A stretch of DNA of 64,000 bases. It comes from Neisseriaceae bacterium JH1-16. GTDB lineage: Bacteria; Pseudomonadota; Gammaproteobacteria; Burkholderiales; Chromobacteriaceae. Below, piece by piece: positions 53,876 through 62,852 of this stretch; position 1 is the stretch's first letter, and each line of letters begins with the position of its first letter. A program made the translations under genes and the position numbers. The DNA lies in NCBI GenBank assembly GCA_025989215.1, contig JAPDNP010000003.1, forward strand, positions 124,001 to 188,000, in the 5' to 3' direction. A model generated the notes under the pieces. That model saw only the letters and a program-made list of their open reading frames with translations. It was not told the origin of the DNA and did no database searches.

Positions 53876-54119
53876 CCCTTCGACGCCGCCGAGGACGGCG
53901 CGGCCAACGGGGGACGTCGGCGAGCACTGTCCGAGTGCCGACTTTAGCCGGTGCGAGTTGCGCAGCCGCCCGTTGGCCGTGGCGCCCGCAGGGCAGCCCG
54001 CGTTAGTGGGCCGGCGTCGTGGGGTCGCCTTCTTTTGGTTCCTTTTCTTGGCGAAGCAAGACAACGAAGTTGCTGCGCAGCTAAAAGGAACTCGCCTGTC
54101 GGGCGAGACCGACAAGGCC
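53876..54119. repeat. Dispersed intergenic repeat, copy 1
   Basis: About 240 bp highly similar to 60269-60489. Shared stretches include the start CCTTCGACGCCGCCGAGGAC, GGACGTCGGCGAGCACTGTC, GCGCAGCCGCCCGTTGGCCG, GTCGCCTTCTTTTG and the end GGGCGAGACCGACAA. This copy is slightly longer and has lost the perfect central hairpin. It looks like a non-coding, REP-like family. Confidence 0.8.
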
Positions 54120-54206
54120 ACAGTCTCCACCAAGGTTGGCCGAACAACATGATGGTTACTGCTCCTTCGATCAATATCTACTGTTTTGTAGGGATGGGGT
54201 CACCCG

Positions 54207-54719
54207 CTAGCCCCCAAAAGCCGGGTGATACCCCACCTCGCCTTGCGGCAGCGGCGCCCCGTTCAGCGCCAGCGCCATGAAATATTCGGCCTGCACGCCC
54301 GGATAGCTCAGCCCCGGCCGGGCACGGAAACCGAAACGCTGGTAGAACGCCGGCTCGCCCAGCACCACCAGCCCCGCCGCGCCCTGCTCGGTCATCAGCT
54401 CGATCGAGCGGCGCATCAGCGCCGAACCGATGCCCTGGTTCTGCCACGCAGGGCCCGTCGCGACCGGCCCCAGCCCGAACCAGTTGCACACCTGCCCGGC
54501 CACCGTCACCGGCGACACGGCCAGGTGGCCGACCAGCTCGCCATCCAGCTCGGCCACCAGCGACAAGGTCAGCGCACTCTGTTCACGCAGCGCCGCGACG
54601 ATGCCGTCTTCGACCGGCTCGCTGCCCGGCGCATGGTGCGGGTGGTTGTGAAACGCCTGATAGAGCAAGGCCGCGATGGCGGCTTCGTCGCCGGCTCGTT
54701 CGGCGCGGATAATCTGCAC
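54207..54719 (-). CDS. GNAT family N-acetyltransferase
   Basis: 170 residues. The acetyl-CoA loop is in VATGPAWQNQGIGSALMRRSIELM, preceded by LVGHLAVSPVTV, and FYQRFGFRARPGLSY is typical of the YhbS-like group. The substrate is unknown. It stands alone between the repeat region and a 320-bp gap (54720-55042) that holds no gene I can support and should contain divergent promoters. Confidence 0.88.
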   Translation of the reverse strand: MQIIRAERAGDEAAIAALLYQAFHNHPHHAPGSEPVEDGIVAALREQSALTLSLVAELDGELVGHLAVSPVTVAGQVCNWFGLGPVATGPAWQNQGIGSALMRRSIELMTEQGAAGLVVLGEPAFYQRFGFRARPGLSYPGVQAEYFMALALNGAPLPQGEVGYHPAFGG

Positions 54720-55042
54720 GGTTTGTCCTTTTCTTGTGTCCGTTCCTGCGACCGGCTATCGCTTGGCTAGTTCCGATAGCGGCCTAATGTCCCCATCGCC
54801 TCGGACCACGAGCGCGCCTGCTGGCGCATGCGGACGCACATTCTGTCCACCGCGAGCGAAGTGCTCAACGCCGCTGCGCCGACCAGCCCCCTGCCTGGCA
54901 TTAGGATCCGTCGCCGCGCGCCGACCGACGGCCGTCCACGACGGGTGCCCGTCCCTGCCGCATAACAATCCGTCGCGAAAACACATGCCTCCCTCGTCTC
55001 CCCCTCCTGACGCCGTTATCCCGTTTTTGCTACCCTTGGGGC

Positions 55043-56398
55043 ATGACCGCTTACACCAGCTGCAATCCCGCCACCGGCGAGGTCGTGTATACCCGTCCCG
55101 CCGAATCAGACATCCGCCTGGCCGAACAGATCGCCGCCCTGCAACAGGCGCAGCGCGACTGGCGCGGCCTGACCGTCGAACAGCGCATCCCGCCCTTGTT
55201 GAAACTGGCCGACCTGCTCGAAGCCGAGCGCGAACGCCTCGCCGACCTGGTCACCCTCGAGGTGGGCCGGCGCACCGCCGAGTGCCTGGCCGAGATCGAC
55301 AAGTCGGCCCAGCTGATCCGCTACTACGCGCAGCTGGCGCCGGGCCTGTTGGCGGCGCAGCCGATCGCCACCGGCGCGAGCAAGAGCGGCGTGGCGTTCG
55401 AGCCGCTGGGACTGGTGCTGGCGGTGATGCCGTGGAACTACCCGATCTGGCAGGTGCTGCGCTTCGCGGTGCCGGCGCTGTTCGCCGGCAACGGCTGTCT
55501 GGTCAAGCCGGCGCCGTCGGTGCCGCAGGCCAGCGCCGCGCTGCTGGAGCTGGCGCAGCAGGCGGGCCTGGCGGTGCTCGACATCGGCTGGCTGGCCAAC
55601 GAGCAGGTGGAGGAAGCGGTGCGGCTGTGCGACGCGGTGGCGTTCACCGGCTCCACCACCACCGGCCGGCTGATCGCCGGGCTCGCCGGCAAGCATCTGA
55701 AGAAGACCGTGCTGGAGCTGGGCGGCAGCAACCCGTTCATCGTGTTGGCCGACGCCGACATCGCCGCGGCGGCCAAGGAGGCCTGCCACTCGCGTTTCCG
55801 CGATGCCGGGCAGAGCTGCAACGCCGCCAAGCGGCTGATCGTGGTGCCGGAGATCGCCGACCAGTTCGTCGCGGCCTTCCTCGCCGAGGCGGTGGCGCTG
55901 CAGCCGGGCGACCCGCGCGATCCGGCCGCGACGCTGGCGCCGCTGACCCGCGCCGACCTGCGCGAGGCGCTGCACGCCCAGGTGCTAGACGCCCAGGCCA
56001 ACGGCGCCGAGCTGCTGCTGGGCGGGCAGATGCCGGCAGGTCCGGGCTTCTTCTACCCGGCCACCGTGCTCGACCACGTCAACCCGGCCTGCCGCGTCTA
56101 CCACGAGGAGGTGTTCGGCCCGGTGGCGAGTATTCTGCGCGCCGAATCGGCCGCCGACGCGATCCGCCTCGCCAACGACACCCCGTTCGGCCTCGGCGCG
56201 TCGATCTACACCGCCGACACCGAGCGCGGCTGGCAGCTGGCGCGCCAGATTGAGGCCGGCAGCGTGTTCCTCAACCGTCACACCAGCTCCGACCTGCGCC
56301 TGCCCTTCGGCGGCGTGAAGGCATCCGGCTACGGCCGCGAGCTGTCCGAGTTCGGCCTGTACGAATTCGTCAACGTGAAGACCTACTGGCAGAAATAA
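55043..56398 (+). CDS. Aldehyde dehydrogenase, succinate-semialdehyde type
   Basis: 451 residues. MPWNYPIWQ and KPAPSVPQ (coenzyme binding), FTGSTTTG, the base Glu in TVLELGGSNPF, the nucleophile Cys in RDAGQSCNAAKR, and HEEVFGPVASI. The closest match by feel is the NAD(P)-dependent succinate-semialdehyde dehydrogenase group (short N-terminus), but other aldehydes are possible. It is followed at 7 bp by a small membrane protein and a symporter, suggesting that import and oxidation of a carboxylate or aldehyde are linked. Confidence 0.88.
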   Translation: MTAYTSCNPATGEVVYTRPAESDIRLAEQIAALQQAQRDWRGLTVEQRIPPLLKLADLLEAERERLADLVTLEVGRRTAECLAEIDKSAQLIRYYAQLAPGLLAAQPIATGASKSGVAFEPLGLVLAVMPWNYPIWQVLRFAVPALFAGNGCLVKPAPSVPQASAALLELAQQAGLAVLDIGWLANEQVEEAVRLCDAVAFTGSTTTGRLIAGLAGKHLKKTVLELGGSNPFIVLADADIAAAAKEACHSRFRDAGQSCNAAKRLIVVPEIADQFVAAFLAEAVALQPGDPRDPAATLAPLTRADLREALHAQVLDAQANGAELLLGGQMPAGPGFFYPATVLDHVNPACRVYHEEVFGPVASILRAESAADAIRLANDTPFGLGASIYTADTERGWQLARQIEAGSVFLNRHTSSDLRLPFGGVKASGYGRELSEFGLYEFVNVKTYWQK

Positions 56399-56405
56399 GC
56401 TCCCG

Positions 56406-56609
56406 ATGACCCGTTTCTGCCTGATCCTGCTGCTGGCCCTGGTGGCCGGCTACTACGGCGTGATCGCCTTCGCGCCCGCGCTGCTCACCGGCAGCGTGGC
56501 CGGCTGGCCGCTGTCCATCCTGGTGGTGCTGGCGCTGTTCGCGCTCGGTTTCGCCATCACCGTGCTGTATGCCTGTTCGGCAGCCAAACGCAACGGAGCC
56601 GCGCGATGA
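56406..56609 (+). CDS. Small two-helix membrane protein (DUF485-like)
   Basis: 67 residues with two transmembrane segments and a short basic tail, overlapping the start of the symporter gene by ATGA. In many bacteria a DUF485 protein precedes the acetate symporter ActP in this manner. The match to DUF485 itself is by layout rather than by a clear signature. Confidence 0.65.
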   Translation: MTRFCLILLLALVAGYYGVIAFAPALLTGSVAGWPLSILVVLALFALGFAITVLYACSAAKRNGAAR

Positions 56610-58099
56610 ACCCGGCCGCGCTGTTTTTCATCCTGTTCGTGCTGCTGACGCTGGCGGTGACCCGCTTGGCGGCGCGCCGCCAGGGCGCCGGGGCGACCGC
56701 GTTCTATTCGGCCGACGGCCGGCTGGCCGGCTGGCAGAACGGCCTGGCGCTGGCCGGCGACTATCTGTCGGCGGCGGCCTTTCTCGGCGCGGCGGGCCTC
56801 TATTTCACCAGCGGCTACGACTCGGCGGTGTACGCGGTCGGCACGCTGTTCGGCTGGCCGCTACTACTGATCCTGTTGGCCGAACGGCTGCGCGAGCGCG
56901 GCGAGTACACGCTGGCCGGGGTGCTGGCGCAGCGCTTCGACAGCCCCGCGGTGCGCGGCCTCGCCGCCGCCAGCTCGCTGACGGTGACGCTGTTCTACCT
57001 GATCGTGCAGATGGTCGGCGCCGGCAAGCTGGTCGAGCTGCTGTTCGGCCTGCCCTACCCGGCGGCGGTCGGCATCGTCGGCGCCTTGATGGTGCTGTAC
57101 GCGGCGGTGGGCGGCATGCTCGCCACCAGCTGGGTGCAGATGATCAAGGCGCTGCTGCTGTTCGGCTGCACCGGCGCGCTGGCGGCCGGGGTGCTGGCCG
57201 CGCACGGCGGCAGCGTCACCGCGCTGTTCGCCGATGCGGCGGCGCGCGCAGGCCACGGCGCGGCGCTGTTCCTGCCCAGCCGCGCGCTGGCCAACCCGGT
57301 CGAGGTGCTGTCGCTCGGCGTCGGCCTGACCCTGGGTCTGCTCGGCCTGCCGCACGTGCTGATGCGCTTCGTCACCGTGCCCGATGCACGCGCGGCGCGC
57401 AGCTCGGCGGTGTGGGCCACCGGGCTGATCGCGCTGTTCTTCGTCGTCAACATGCTGATCGGCTTCGGCGCGGTGGCGCTGCTCACCCCGCACGCCGAGC
57501 TGTTCGGCCCGGCCGGCAAGCTGATCGGCGGCAGCAATATGGCGGCGGTACAGCTGGCACGGGTCGAGGGCGGCGAGCTGGCCGCCGGCTTCGTCGCCGC
57601 GGTGGCCTTCGCCACCATCCTGGCGGTGGTGGCGGGCCTGGCACTGGCCGGCGCCAGCGTGATCAGCCGCGACCTCTATGCCGGCCTGCTGCGCGGCAGC
57701 TCGGCACGTACCGAGCTGCGCCTGGCGCGCGGTGCGGTGGTGGCGCTCGGTGCGCTGGCAGTGGCGCTATCGCTGGCGTTCCGCGACCAGAATGTCGCCT
57801 TCCTGTTCGGCCTCGCCTTCGCGCTGGCCGCGTCGAGCAATTTTCCGCTGCTGCTGCTGGCGCTATTCTGGCCTAAGCTGACGGCACGCGGGGTGATCGC
57901 CGGTGGCGTCACCGGCATCGTCGCCGCAGTCGGCCTGATCGTCACAGGCCCGGCGGTGTGGGTGGCGGTGCTGGGCCACAAGGCCCCGCTGTTCCCCTAT
58001 GCCAACCCGGCGCTGTTCTCGGTGCCGCTGGCGTTCGCCGCTGCCTGGCTCGGCTCGGTGACCGACCGCGCGGCCCGGCGCGCCGCGTTGTTTACCTAA
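56606..58099 (+). CDS. Sodium:solute symporter, ActP-like (SSS family)
   Basis: 497 residues with about 13 hydrophobic segments. Family stretches include FYSADGRLAGWQNGLALAGDYLSAAAFLG near the start, LIVQMVGAGKLVELL, GLPHVLMRFVTVPDARAARSS, and VAFATILAVVAGLALAGASVISRDLY. These are typical of acetate and short-chain monocarboxylate symporters. Coupled to the upstream small membrane protein. One motif copy at 56876. The substrate (acetate, pyruvate or similar) is inferred. Confidence 0.88.
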   Translation: MNPAALFFILFVLLTLAVTRLAARRQGAGATAFYSADGRLAGWQNGLALAGDYLSAAAFLGAAGLYFTSGYDSAVYAVGTLFGWPLLLILLAERLRERGEYTLAGVLAQRFDSPAVRGLAAASSLTVTLFYLIVQMVGAGKLVELLFGLPYPAAVGIVGALMVLYAAVGGMLATSWVQMIKALLLFGCTGALAAGVLAAHGGSVTALFADAAARAGHGAALFLPSRALANPVEVLSLGVGLTLGLLGLPHVLMRFVTVPDARAARSSAVWATGLIALFFVVNMLIGFGAVALLTPHAELFGPAGKLIGGSNMAAVQLARVEGGELAAGFVAAVAFATILAVVAGLALAGASVISRDLYAGLLRGSSARTELRLARGAVVALGALAVALSLAFRDQNVAFLFGLAFALAASSNFPLLLLALFWPKLTARGVIAGGVTGIVAAVGLIVTGPAVWVAVLGHKAPLFPYANPALFSVPLAFAAAWLGSVTDRAARRAALFT

Positions 58100-58117
58100 C
58101 TATCGAAAGTCCTGTCT

Positions 58118-58756
58118 ATGTCCCGCCTGCTGCTCTACGGCAACCGTCTTTCCGGCCACAGCTACAAGGTGCGTCTCGCGCTGATGCTGGGCGATCTGTC
58201 GCACGACTACGAGCATGTCGACCTCGCGGTGGCGCGCGATGCCCGCCCTGACGATTTCCGCGCCGCCAGCCGCTGGGGTGAGGTGCCGGCGCTGCTGGTC
58301 GACGGCGTGCCGCTGGTGCAGTCGAACGCGATCCTGCAATGGTTGACCGAAAGCGAGGGCGTGCTCGCCGCAGCACCGGGCGAGCGCCAGACGGTGCGCG
58401 AGTGGCTCAGCTGGGAAGCCAACCGCATCGGCATCTCGCTGCCGAACCTGCGCTATGTGCGCCTGACCGGCGGCGCCAACGAGTCGGTGTGCGACTGGCT
58501 GTCGGCGCGACTGCGCGACGATCTGAGCCTACTCGATGCCACCCTGGCCGAGCGCGACTGGCTGGTCGGCCAGCACGTCACCGTGGCCGACATCGCCTGC
58601 GCCGCCTACCTGTGGTGGCTGCCCGATGCCGGGCTCAACCTGCAACGTTGGCCGAACGTCGCCGCCTGGCTCGCCCGCATCGAGGCGCTGCCGGGCTGGG
58701 CGCATCCGGACACGCTGATGGCGCCGGACCTGGCCGAACCGGAAGAGGACGAGTAA
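58118..58756 (+). CDS. Glutathione S-transferase
   Basis: 212 residues. A thioredoxin-like N-terminal domain (LYGNRLSGHSYKVRLAL, with Ser as likely catalytic residue, then GEVPALLVDGVPLVQSNAILQWL) and a helical C-terminal domain (GQHVTVADIACAAYLWWLPDAGLNLQRWPNVAAWLARIEALPGW). The substrate is unknown. The stop codon overlaps the start of the FAD oxidase (TAATG), so the two are coupled. One 9-mer copy at 58648. Confidence 0.9.
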   Translation: MSRLLLYGNRLSGHSYKVRLALMLGDLSHDYEHVDLAVARDARPDDFRAASRWGEVPALLVDGVPLVQSNAILQWLTESEGVLAAAPGERQTVREWLSWEANRIGISLPNLRYVRLTGGANESVCDWLSARLRDDLSLLDATLAERDWLVGQHVTVADIACAAYLWWLPDAGLNLQRWPNVAAWLARIEALPGWAHPDTLMAPDLAEPEEDE

Positions 58757-60141
58757 TGAACCCGCTGCTCGCGCAACTGGCCGCCATCGTCGGCGACGCG
58801 CATCTGTTGACCGCCGAGGCCGACGTCGCGCCGTTTTGCCTCGACTGGCGCAAGCGCTACCGGGGCACGCCGTTGGCGGTCGCCTTGCCGGGCAGCACCG
58901 CCGAGGTGGCCGCGCTGGTGAAGGTCTGCGCGGCGAATAACATCCCCATCGTGCCGCAGGGCGGCAATACCGGCACCTGCGGCGCGGCCACGCCGGACGG
59001 CTCCGGCCGGGCGCTGGTGATCGCGCTGCGCCGGCTCAACGGGGTGCGCGAGGTCGACGCGGCCAACGCGACGATGACGCTGGAGGCCGGCGTCACGCTG
59101 GCCGAGGCGCAGCAGGCCGCGGCGTCGGTCGACCGGCTGTTCCCGCTGTCGCTGGCCAGCGAGGGCAGCTGCCAGATCGGCGGCAATCTGTCGACCAACG
59201 CCGGCGGCCTGGCGGTGCTGCGCTACGGCACCATGCGCGAGCTGGCGCTGGGCCTGGAGGTGGTGCTGCCCGACGGCCAGGTGTTGAACCTGTTGTCCGG
59301 GCTGCGCAAGGACACGACGGGGCTGGACCTGAAGCAGCTCTTCATCGGCGCCGAGGGCACGCTCGGCCTGATCACCGCCGCGACGCTGAAACTGTTCCCG
59401 CGCCCGAGCGCGCGCGCGACCGCGCTGGTCGGCATCGCCGAGTCGGCCGAATCGGTGGCGTGGCTGGTCGACTTGAAGGCGGCGTTCGGCGACCGCTTGA
59501 CCACGTTCGAGCTGATCTCGCAGCGCTGCCTTGAGCTGGTCGATGCGTACCAGCCGCAGGCGCGCGTACCGTTCACGACGCCGTGGGCCTTGCTGATCGA
59601 GCTGTCCGACGGCGGCGCTTCGGCCGACCTGAACGAGCGGCTGGTCGCCTGGTTGGCCGAACGGACGATGCTCGACGGCGTGATCGCCCAGTCCGAGGCC
59701 GAGCGGCTGGCGCTGTGGACGGTGCGCGAAGCGATCTCCGAGGCGCAGGCGGCGCACGGTGCGAGCATCAAACACGACATCGCGGTGCCGGTATCGGCGA
59801 TCCCGGCCTTCATGCAGGACGCGGCCGCGCGGCTCGAAGCCGCCTTCCCCGGTGTGCAGATCGTCGCCTTCGGCCATGTCGGCGATGGCAGCCTGCACTA
59901 CAACGTGTCCTGCACCCGCCCCGGCAACGCCGAGCTGTTCGACGACGAGGAGCGCGTCAACGCCATCGTCTACGATGCGGTGTACGCGCAGCACGGCACG
60001 CTGGCCGCCGAGCACGGCATCGGCCAGCTGAAGGTACACTGGCTGGCGCGCTACAAGGACCCGGCGGCGCTGGCGCTGATGCGCCGCATCAAGGGCCTGC
60101 TCGACCCGCAGGGGCTGATGAACCCGGGCAAGCTGTACTGA
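58756..60141 (+). CDS. FAD-binding oxidoreductase (D-2-hydroxyacid dehydrogenase type)
   Basis: 461 residues. The PCMH FAD domain has IPIVPQGGNTGTCGAATPDG and QIGGNLSTNAGGLAVLRYGTMRELALG. The C-terminal half has VQIVAFGHVGDGSLHYNVS and EHGIGQLKVHWL, which carry the metal and substrate His residues of the D-lactate/D-2-hydroxyglutarate/glycolate dehydrogenase group. The exact substrate cannot be decided. Coupled to the GST upstream. One motif copy at 59653. Confidence 0.9.
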   Translation: MNPLLAQLAAIVGDAHLLTAEADVAPFCLDWRKRYRGTPLAVALPGSTAEVAALVKVCAANNIPIVPQGGNTGTCGAATPDGSGRALVIALRRLNGVREVDAANATMTLEAGVTLAEAQQAAASVDRLFPLSLASEGSCQIGGNLSTNAGGLAVLRYGTMRELALGLEVVLPDGQVLNLLSGLRKDTTGLDLKQLFIGAEGTLGLITAATLKLFPRPSARATALVGIAESAESVAWLVDLKAAFGDRLTTFELISQRCLELVDAYQPQARVPFTTPWALLIELSDGGASADLNERLVAWLAERTMLDGVIAQSEAERLALWTVREAISEAQAAHGASIKHDIAVPVSAIPAFMQDAAARLEAAFPGVQIVAFGHVGDGSLHYNVSCTRPGNAELFDDEERVNAIVYDAVYAQHGTLAAEHGIGQLKVHWLARYKDPAALALMRRIKGLLDPQGLMNPGKLY

Positions 60142-60268
60142 GCGAGCCGATTCAGGCTCGACTACGCAGTGCCGGGTCGACCGAAAGCACCATCGCCATG
60201 GAACCGAGCCCTATCGGGTTTTAAGGTTTTCCCCTGCATCGCGAGCTTGGTTCCAATGGAGAGCCCCT

Positions 60269-60489
60269 CCCCTTCGACGCCGCCGAGGACGACGCGACCA
60301 ACGGAGGACGTCGGCGAGCACTGTCTGAGTGCCGGCTTTCGCCGGCGCGAGTTGCGCAGCCGCCCGTTGGCCGTGGCGCCCGCAGGCCAGCCCGCAAGGC
60401 GGGCCGGCGTCGCGGAGTCGCCTTCTTTTGCCTACTTTTCTTGGCGACGCAAGAAAAGTAGGTCGCCGGTCGGGCGAGACCGACAAAGC
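60269..60489. repeat. Dispersed intergenic repeat, copy 2, with a perfect hairpin
   Basis: About 220 bp similar to 53876-54119. It contains a perfect 12-bp-arm hairpin, CCTACTTTTCTT and its complement (60431-60442 and 60451-60462, loop GGCGACGC), directly after the FAD oxidase gene. Probably a REP-like non-coding element. Confidence 0.8.
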
Positions 60490-60526
60490 CTCAGCACTCA
60501 CGGCCCATGTCAGCGTGACGCAATAA

Positions 60527-60552
60527 AAAAAGCGCCCCACAGGGCGCTTTTT
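60527..60552. terminator. Bidirectional terminator between the FAD oxidase and chemoreceptor genes
   Basis: AAAAAGCGCCC and GGGCGCTTTTT with loop CACA. It serves both converging genes. Confidence 0.9.
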
Positions 60553-60571
60553 GCATGCCACTCGATCCGCC

Positions 60572-62449
60572 TCAGAGCTTGAATCGCCCGAACGCCGCGT
60601 CCATCCGCGACGCCGATTCGGCCAAGCCGCGCAAGGTGCCGCTGACGCTTTGCAGCTGGTCGTCGCTCTCCAACACCCGGCTGTTGATCGCCTCGGTGCT
60701 CTGCGCGATCAGCGTCGACGCATTGTGCTGCTCGGTGGTCGACAGCGTGATGTCGTTCATCTTGCTGACCACCGACTGCATCGACGTACGGATCGCGCGG
60801 ATGTCGCCGACCGCCTGCTGGGTCAGCGCCACGCCGCTGTCGACCGACTGCACCGTCTGGTTCACGTCACCGACCGCGCGGCCGGTCTCGCTACGGATGG
60901 TGTCGACCTGCTGGGCGATTTCCAGCGTCGCCTGCGCGGTGCGTTCGGCCAACTTGCGCACCTCGTCGGCCACCACCGCGAAGCCGCGGCCCTGTTCGCC
61001 GGCGCGCGCCGCCTCGATCGCCGCGTTCAGCGCCAGCAGATTGGTCTGGTCGGCGATGTCGCGGATCACATTGGTGATGCTGCTGATGTCCTGCGAGCGG
61101 CGGTCGAGCGAGGTCAGCATGTTCTCCAGCGAGCGCACCGCGCTGACCGTGCCCTCCATGCCGTCGGACAGCTGCTGCATCTTGGTCGAACTGTCGGCCA
61201 GCTCCTCGTGGGTGCTCTTGACCAGGTCGTCGGCCTGGCCGGCGCTGTCGGCGATATGCGCGATGCTGACGGTGATCTCCTCCAGCGTCGCGGCGTTCGA
61301 CGAGGACACGTCGGCCATCTGGCGCGAGCCTTCGGCCAACTGGGCCAGCTGGCCGCTCGCCTCGCGTACCCCGCCAATCAACGTGTGCGCCTCGCCCTGC
61401 AGTTGGCCGAACAGGCTACGCAGCTGGCCGACGAACTGGTTGAAGGCGCGCGCGGTGGCGGCGATCTCGTCGCTGCCTTGGTCGTTCAGGCGCAGCGTCA
61501 GGTCGCCGTCGCCCTGCGCGATGTCGGCCATCGCGTCGCGCAGCCGGATCAGGCCCAGCAGCATGCGGCCGATCACCACGCTCGCCAGCAGCGCCATCAG
61601 GCCGAAGGCGAGCAGCGAGATGCCACTCAGCGTGTAGAGCAGGGTCGACAGCGGCGCCATCAGCTCGGCCTTCTTGGCGGCCACGCCGATATACCAACTG
61701 GTGCCCTCGATCGGCTGCAGCGAGACCAGCATCGTTTCACCCTGGACATCGACATCGCTGGGCGCTCCCTGCGCGGCGATGGCGGCCAGCGAGTCGGCCG
61801 TCAGCGCCGGCGCGATCTGCGAGATCGGCTTCAGCGTCAGGTCGGCCTGCGGGTGGGCGATGATGGTGCCGTCACGGCCGACGATGAAGGGGTAGCCGTC
61901 GCCGCGCACTTTCTGCGACAGCACCGACTTGACCACGTCGTCGACGAACACGTCGCCCGCCGCCACACCGCCAAACTTCCCATCGGCCTGGAACGGGGCC
62001 GCGACGGTGACGGTCAGCTTCTTGCTCTGGGCATCGATATAGGGGTCGGTGACCACCGGCTTGCCGGCGGCTTGCGCCTGCTTGAACCACGGCCGTTCGG
62101 TCACCTGGTAGTCGGCAGGGGGCACCCAGCCATCGGAGAACACCACGCGCTTGTCAGCGTAGCCGATGTAGGTATCGGAGAAGCGTCCGCCCTTGGTAGC
62201 CTGCTTCAGGAATTCGAGAACGTCGGGGCGCTGCACCACGTCGGTCTCGCTGGCGATCAGCGCGCGTTTCTCATCCAGCCAGGTGCGGACGACACCGCCC
62301 TGCCCCGACAGCACGCTATGGAATTCCTGTTCGATGCCCTGCTGCACTGCGCTGCGCATCTGGAAATAGGCAAAGCTCACCAATACCAGGCCGAACAGTG
62401 CCGTTAACAGTACCGTGAGACCGATCAGTCTGCTTCTGAGTGTTTTCAC
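60572..62449 (-). CDS. Methyl-accepting chemotaxis protein with dCache sensor
   Basis: 625 residues. TM1 (about 8-30), a periplasmic double-Cache domain (about 35-270, with [17 protein letters not shown] and [18 protein letters not shown]), TM2 (about 275-300), HAMP (about 300-355), and a cytoplasmic signalling domain with the hairpin tip [20 protein letters not shown]. The Cache fold usually binds amino acids or small carboxylates. Four copies of the 9-mer lie in the gene (60618, 60944, 61331, 61403). The 400 bases upstream (62450-62852) contain no gene. Confidence 0.93.
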   Translation of the reverse strand: MKTLRSRLIGLTVLLTALFGLVLVSFAYFQMRSAVQQGIEQEFHSVLSGQGGVVRTWLDEKRALIASETDVVQRPDVLEFLKQATKGGRFSDTYIGYADKRVVFSDGWVPPADYQVTERPWFKQAQAAGKPVVTDPYIDAQSKKLTVTVAAPFQADGKFGGVAAGDVFVDDVVKSVLSQKVRGDGYPFIVGRDGTIIAHPQADLTLKPISQIAPALTADSLAAIAAQGAPSDVDVQGETMLVSLQPIEGTSWYIGVAAKKAELMAPLSTLLYTLSGISLLAFGLMALLASVVIGRMLLGLIRLRDAMADIAQGDGDLTLRLNDQGSDEIAATARAFNQFVGQLRSLFGQLQGEAHTLIGGVREASGQLAQLAEGSRQMADVSSSNAATLEEITVSIAHIADSAGQADDLVKSTHEELADSSTKMQQLSDGMEGTVSAVRSLENMLTSLDRRSQDISSITNVIRDIADQTNLLALNAAIEAARAGEQGRGFAVVADEVRKLAERTAQATLEIAQQVDTIRSETGRAVGDVNQTVQSVDSGVALTQQAVGDIRAIRTSMQSVVSKMNDITLSTTEQHNASTLIAQSTEAINSRVLESDDQLQSVSGTLRGLAESASRMDAAFGRFKL

Positions 62450-62790
62450 GTCATTCCTCCCTGGGTCGTTCTGTGCTCCGCTTGGCCGGCAAGACTCATG
62501 CGGATGTCGTTTTACTTCGGGTAAAGCGATTGTTTTTTGTATTCGACTTACGAATCAGCATACTAACATTCAATTGACTCGTTGCTTTTGCGGATCGGAT
62601 CAACGCGGTGCGACACGGCTGAAACGGAAGAAAAATGTCGCGTGGGCAAACATGGCGCTCTGCAAGCTGTGGCGAGTTTGTCAGCTGGTGCAGGAGTCGG
62701 AGCGCTCGCACCGTAGGCCTCATGCGGTTCGGCCAGCCAGGGCATGAGCCATGCCCCAAGCGGTCTCGCAGTTGGAAACGATGACGCAAA

Positions 62791-62812
62791 ACGGGCGCCC
62801 GAGGGCGCCCGT
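62791..62812 (-). terminator. Terminator of the nitronate monooxygenase gene
   Basis: ACGGGCGCCC and GGGCGCCCGT with a 2-nt loop, followed on the minus strand by TTTTGC. 41 bp beyond the stop codon. Confidence 0.8.
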
Positions 62813-62852
62813 CATTACTACCTCGACCGACATCAACGTCGGCCGAACGATC

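Larger units (their letters stand above)
53348..54206. other. Gene-free 860-bp region with hairpins, a dispersed repeat and paired 9-mers
   Basis: No coding frame here looks like a protein. The segment holds a 12-bp-arm hairpin (53430-53463), an inverted pair of the 9-mer (53698-53760), one copy of a dispersed repeat (53876-54119) and a further 9-mer at 54136. See the separate entries. Confidence 0.7.
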
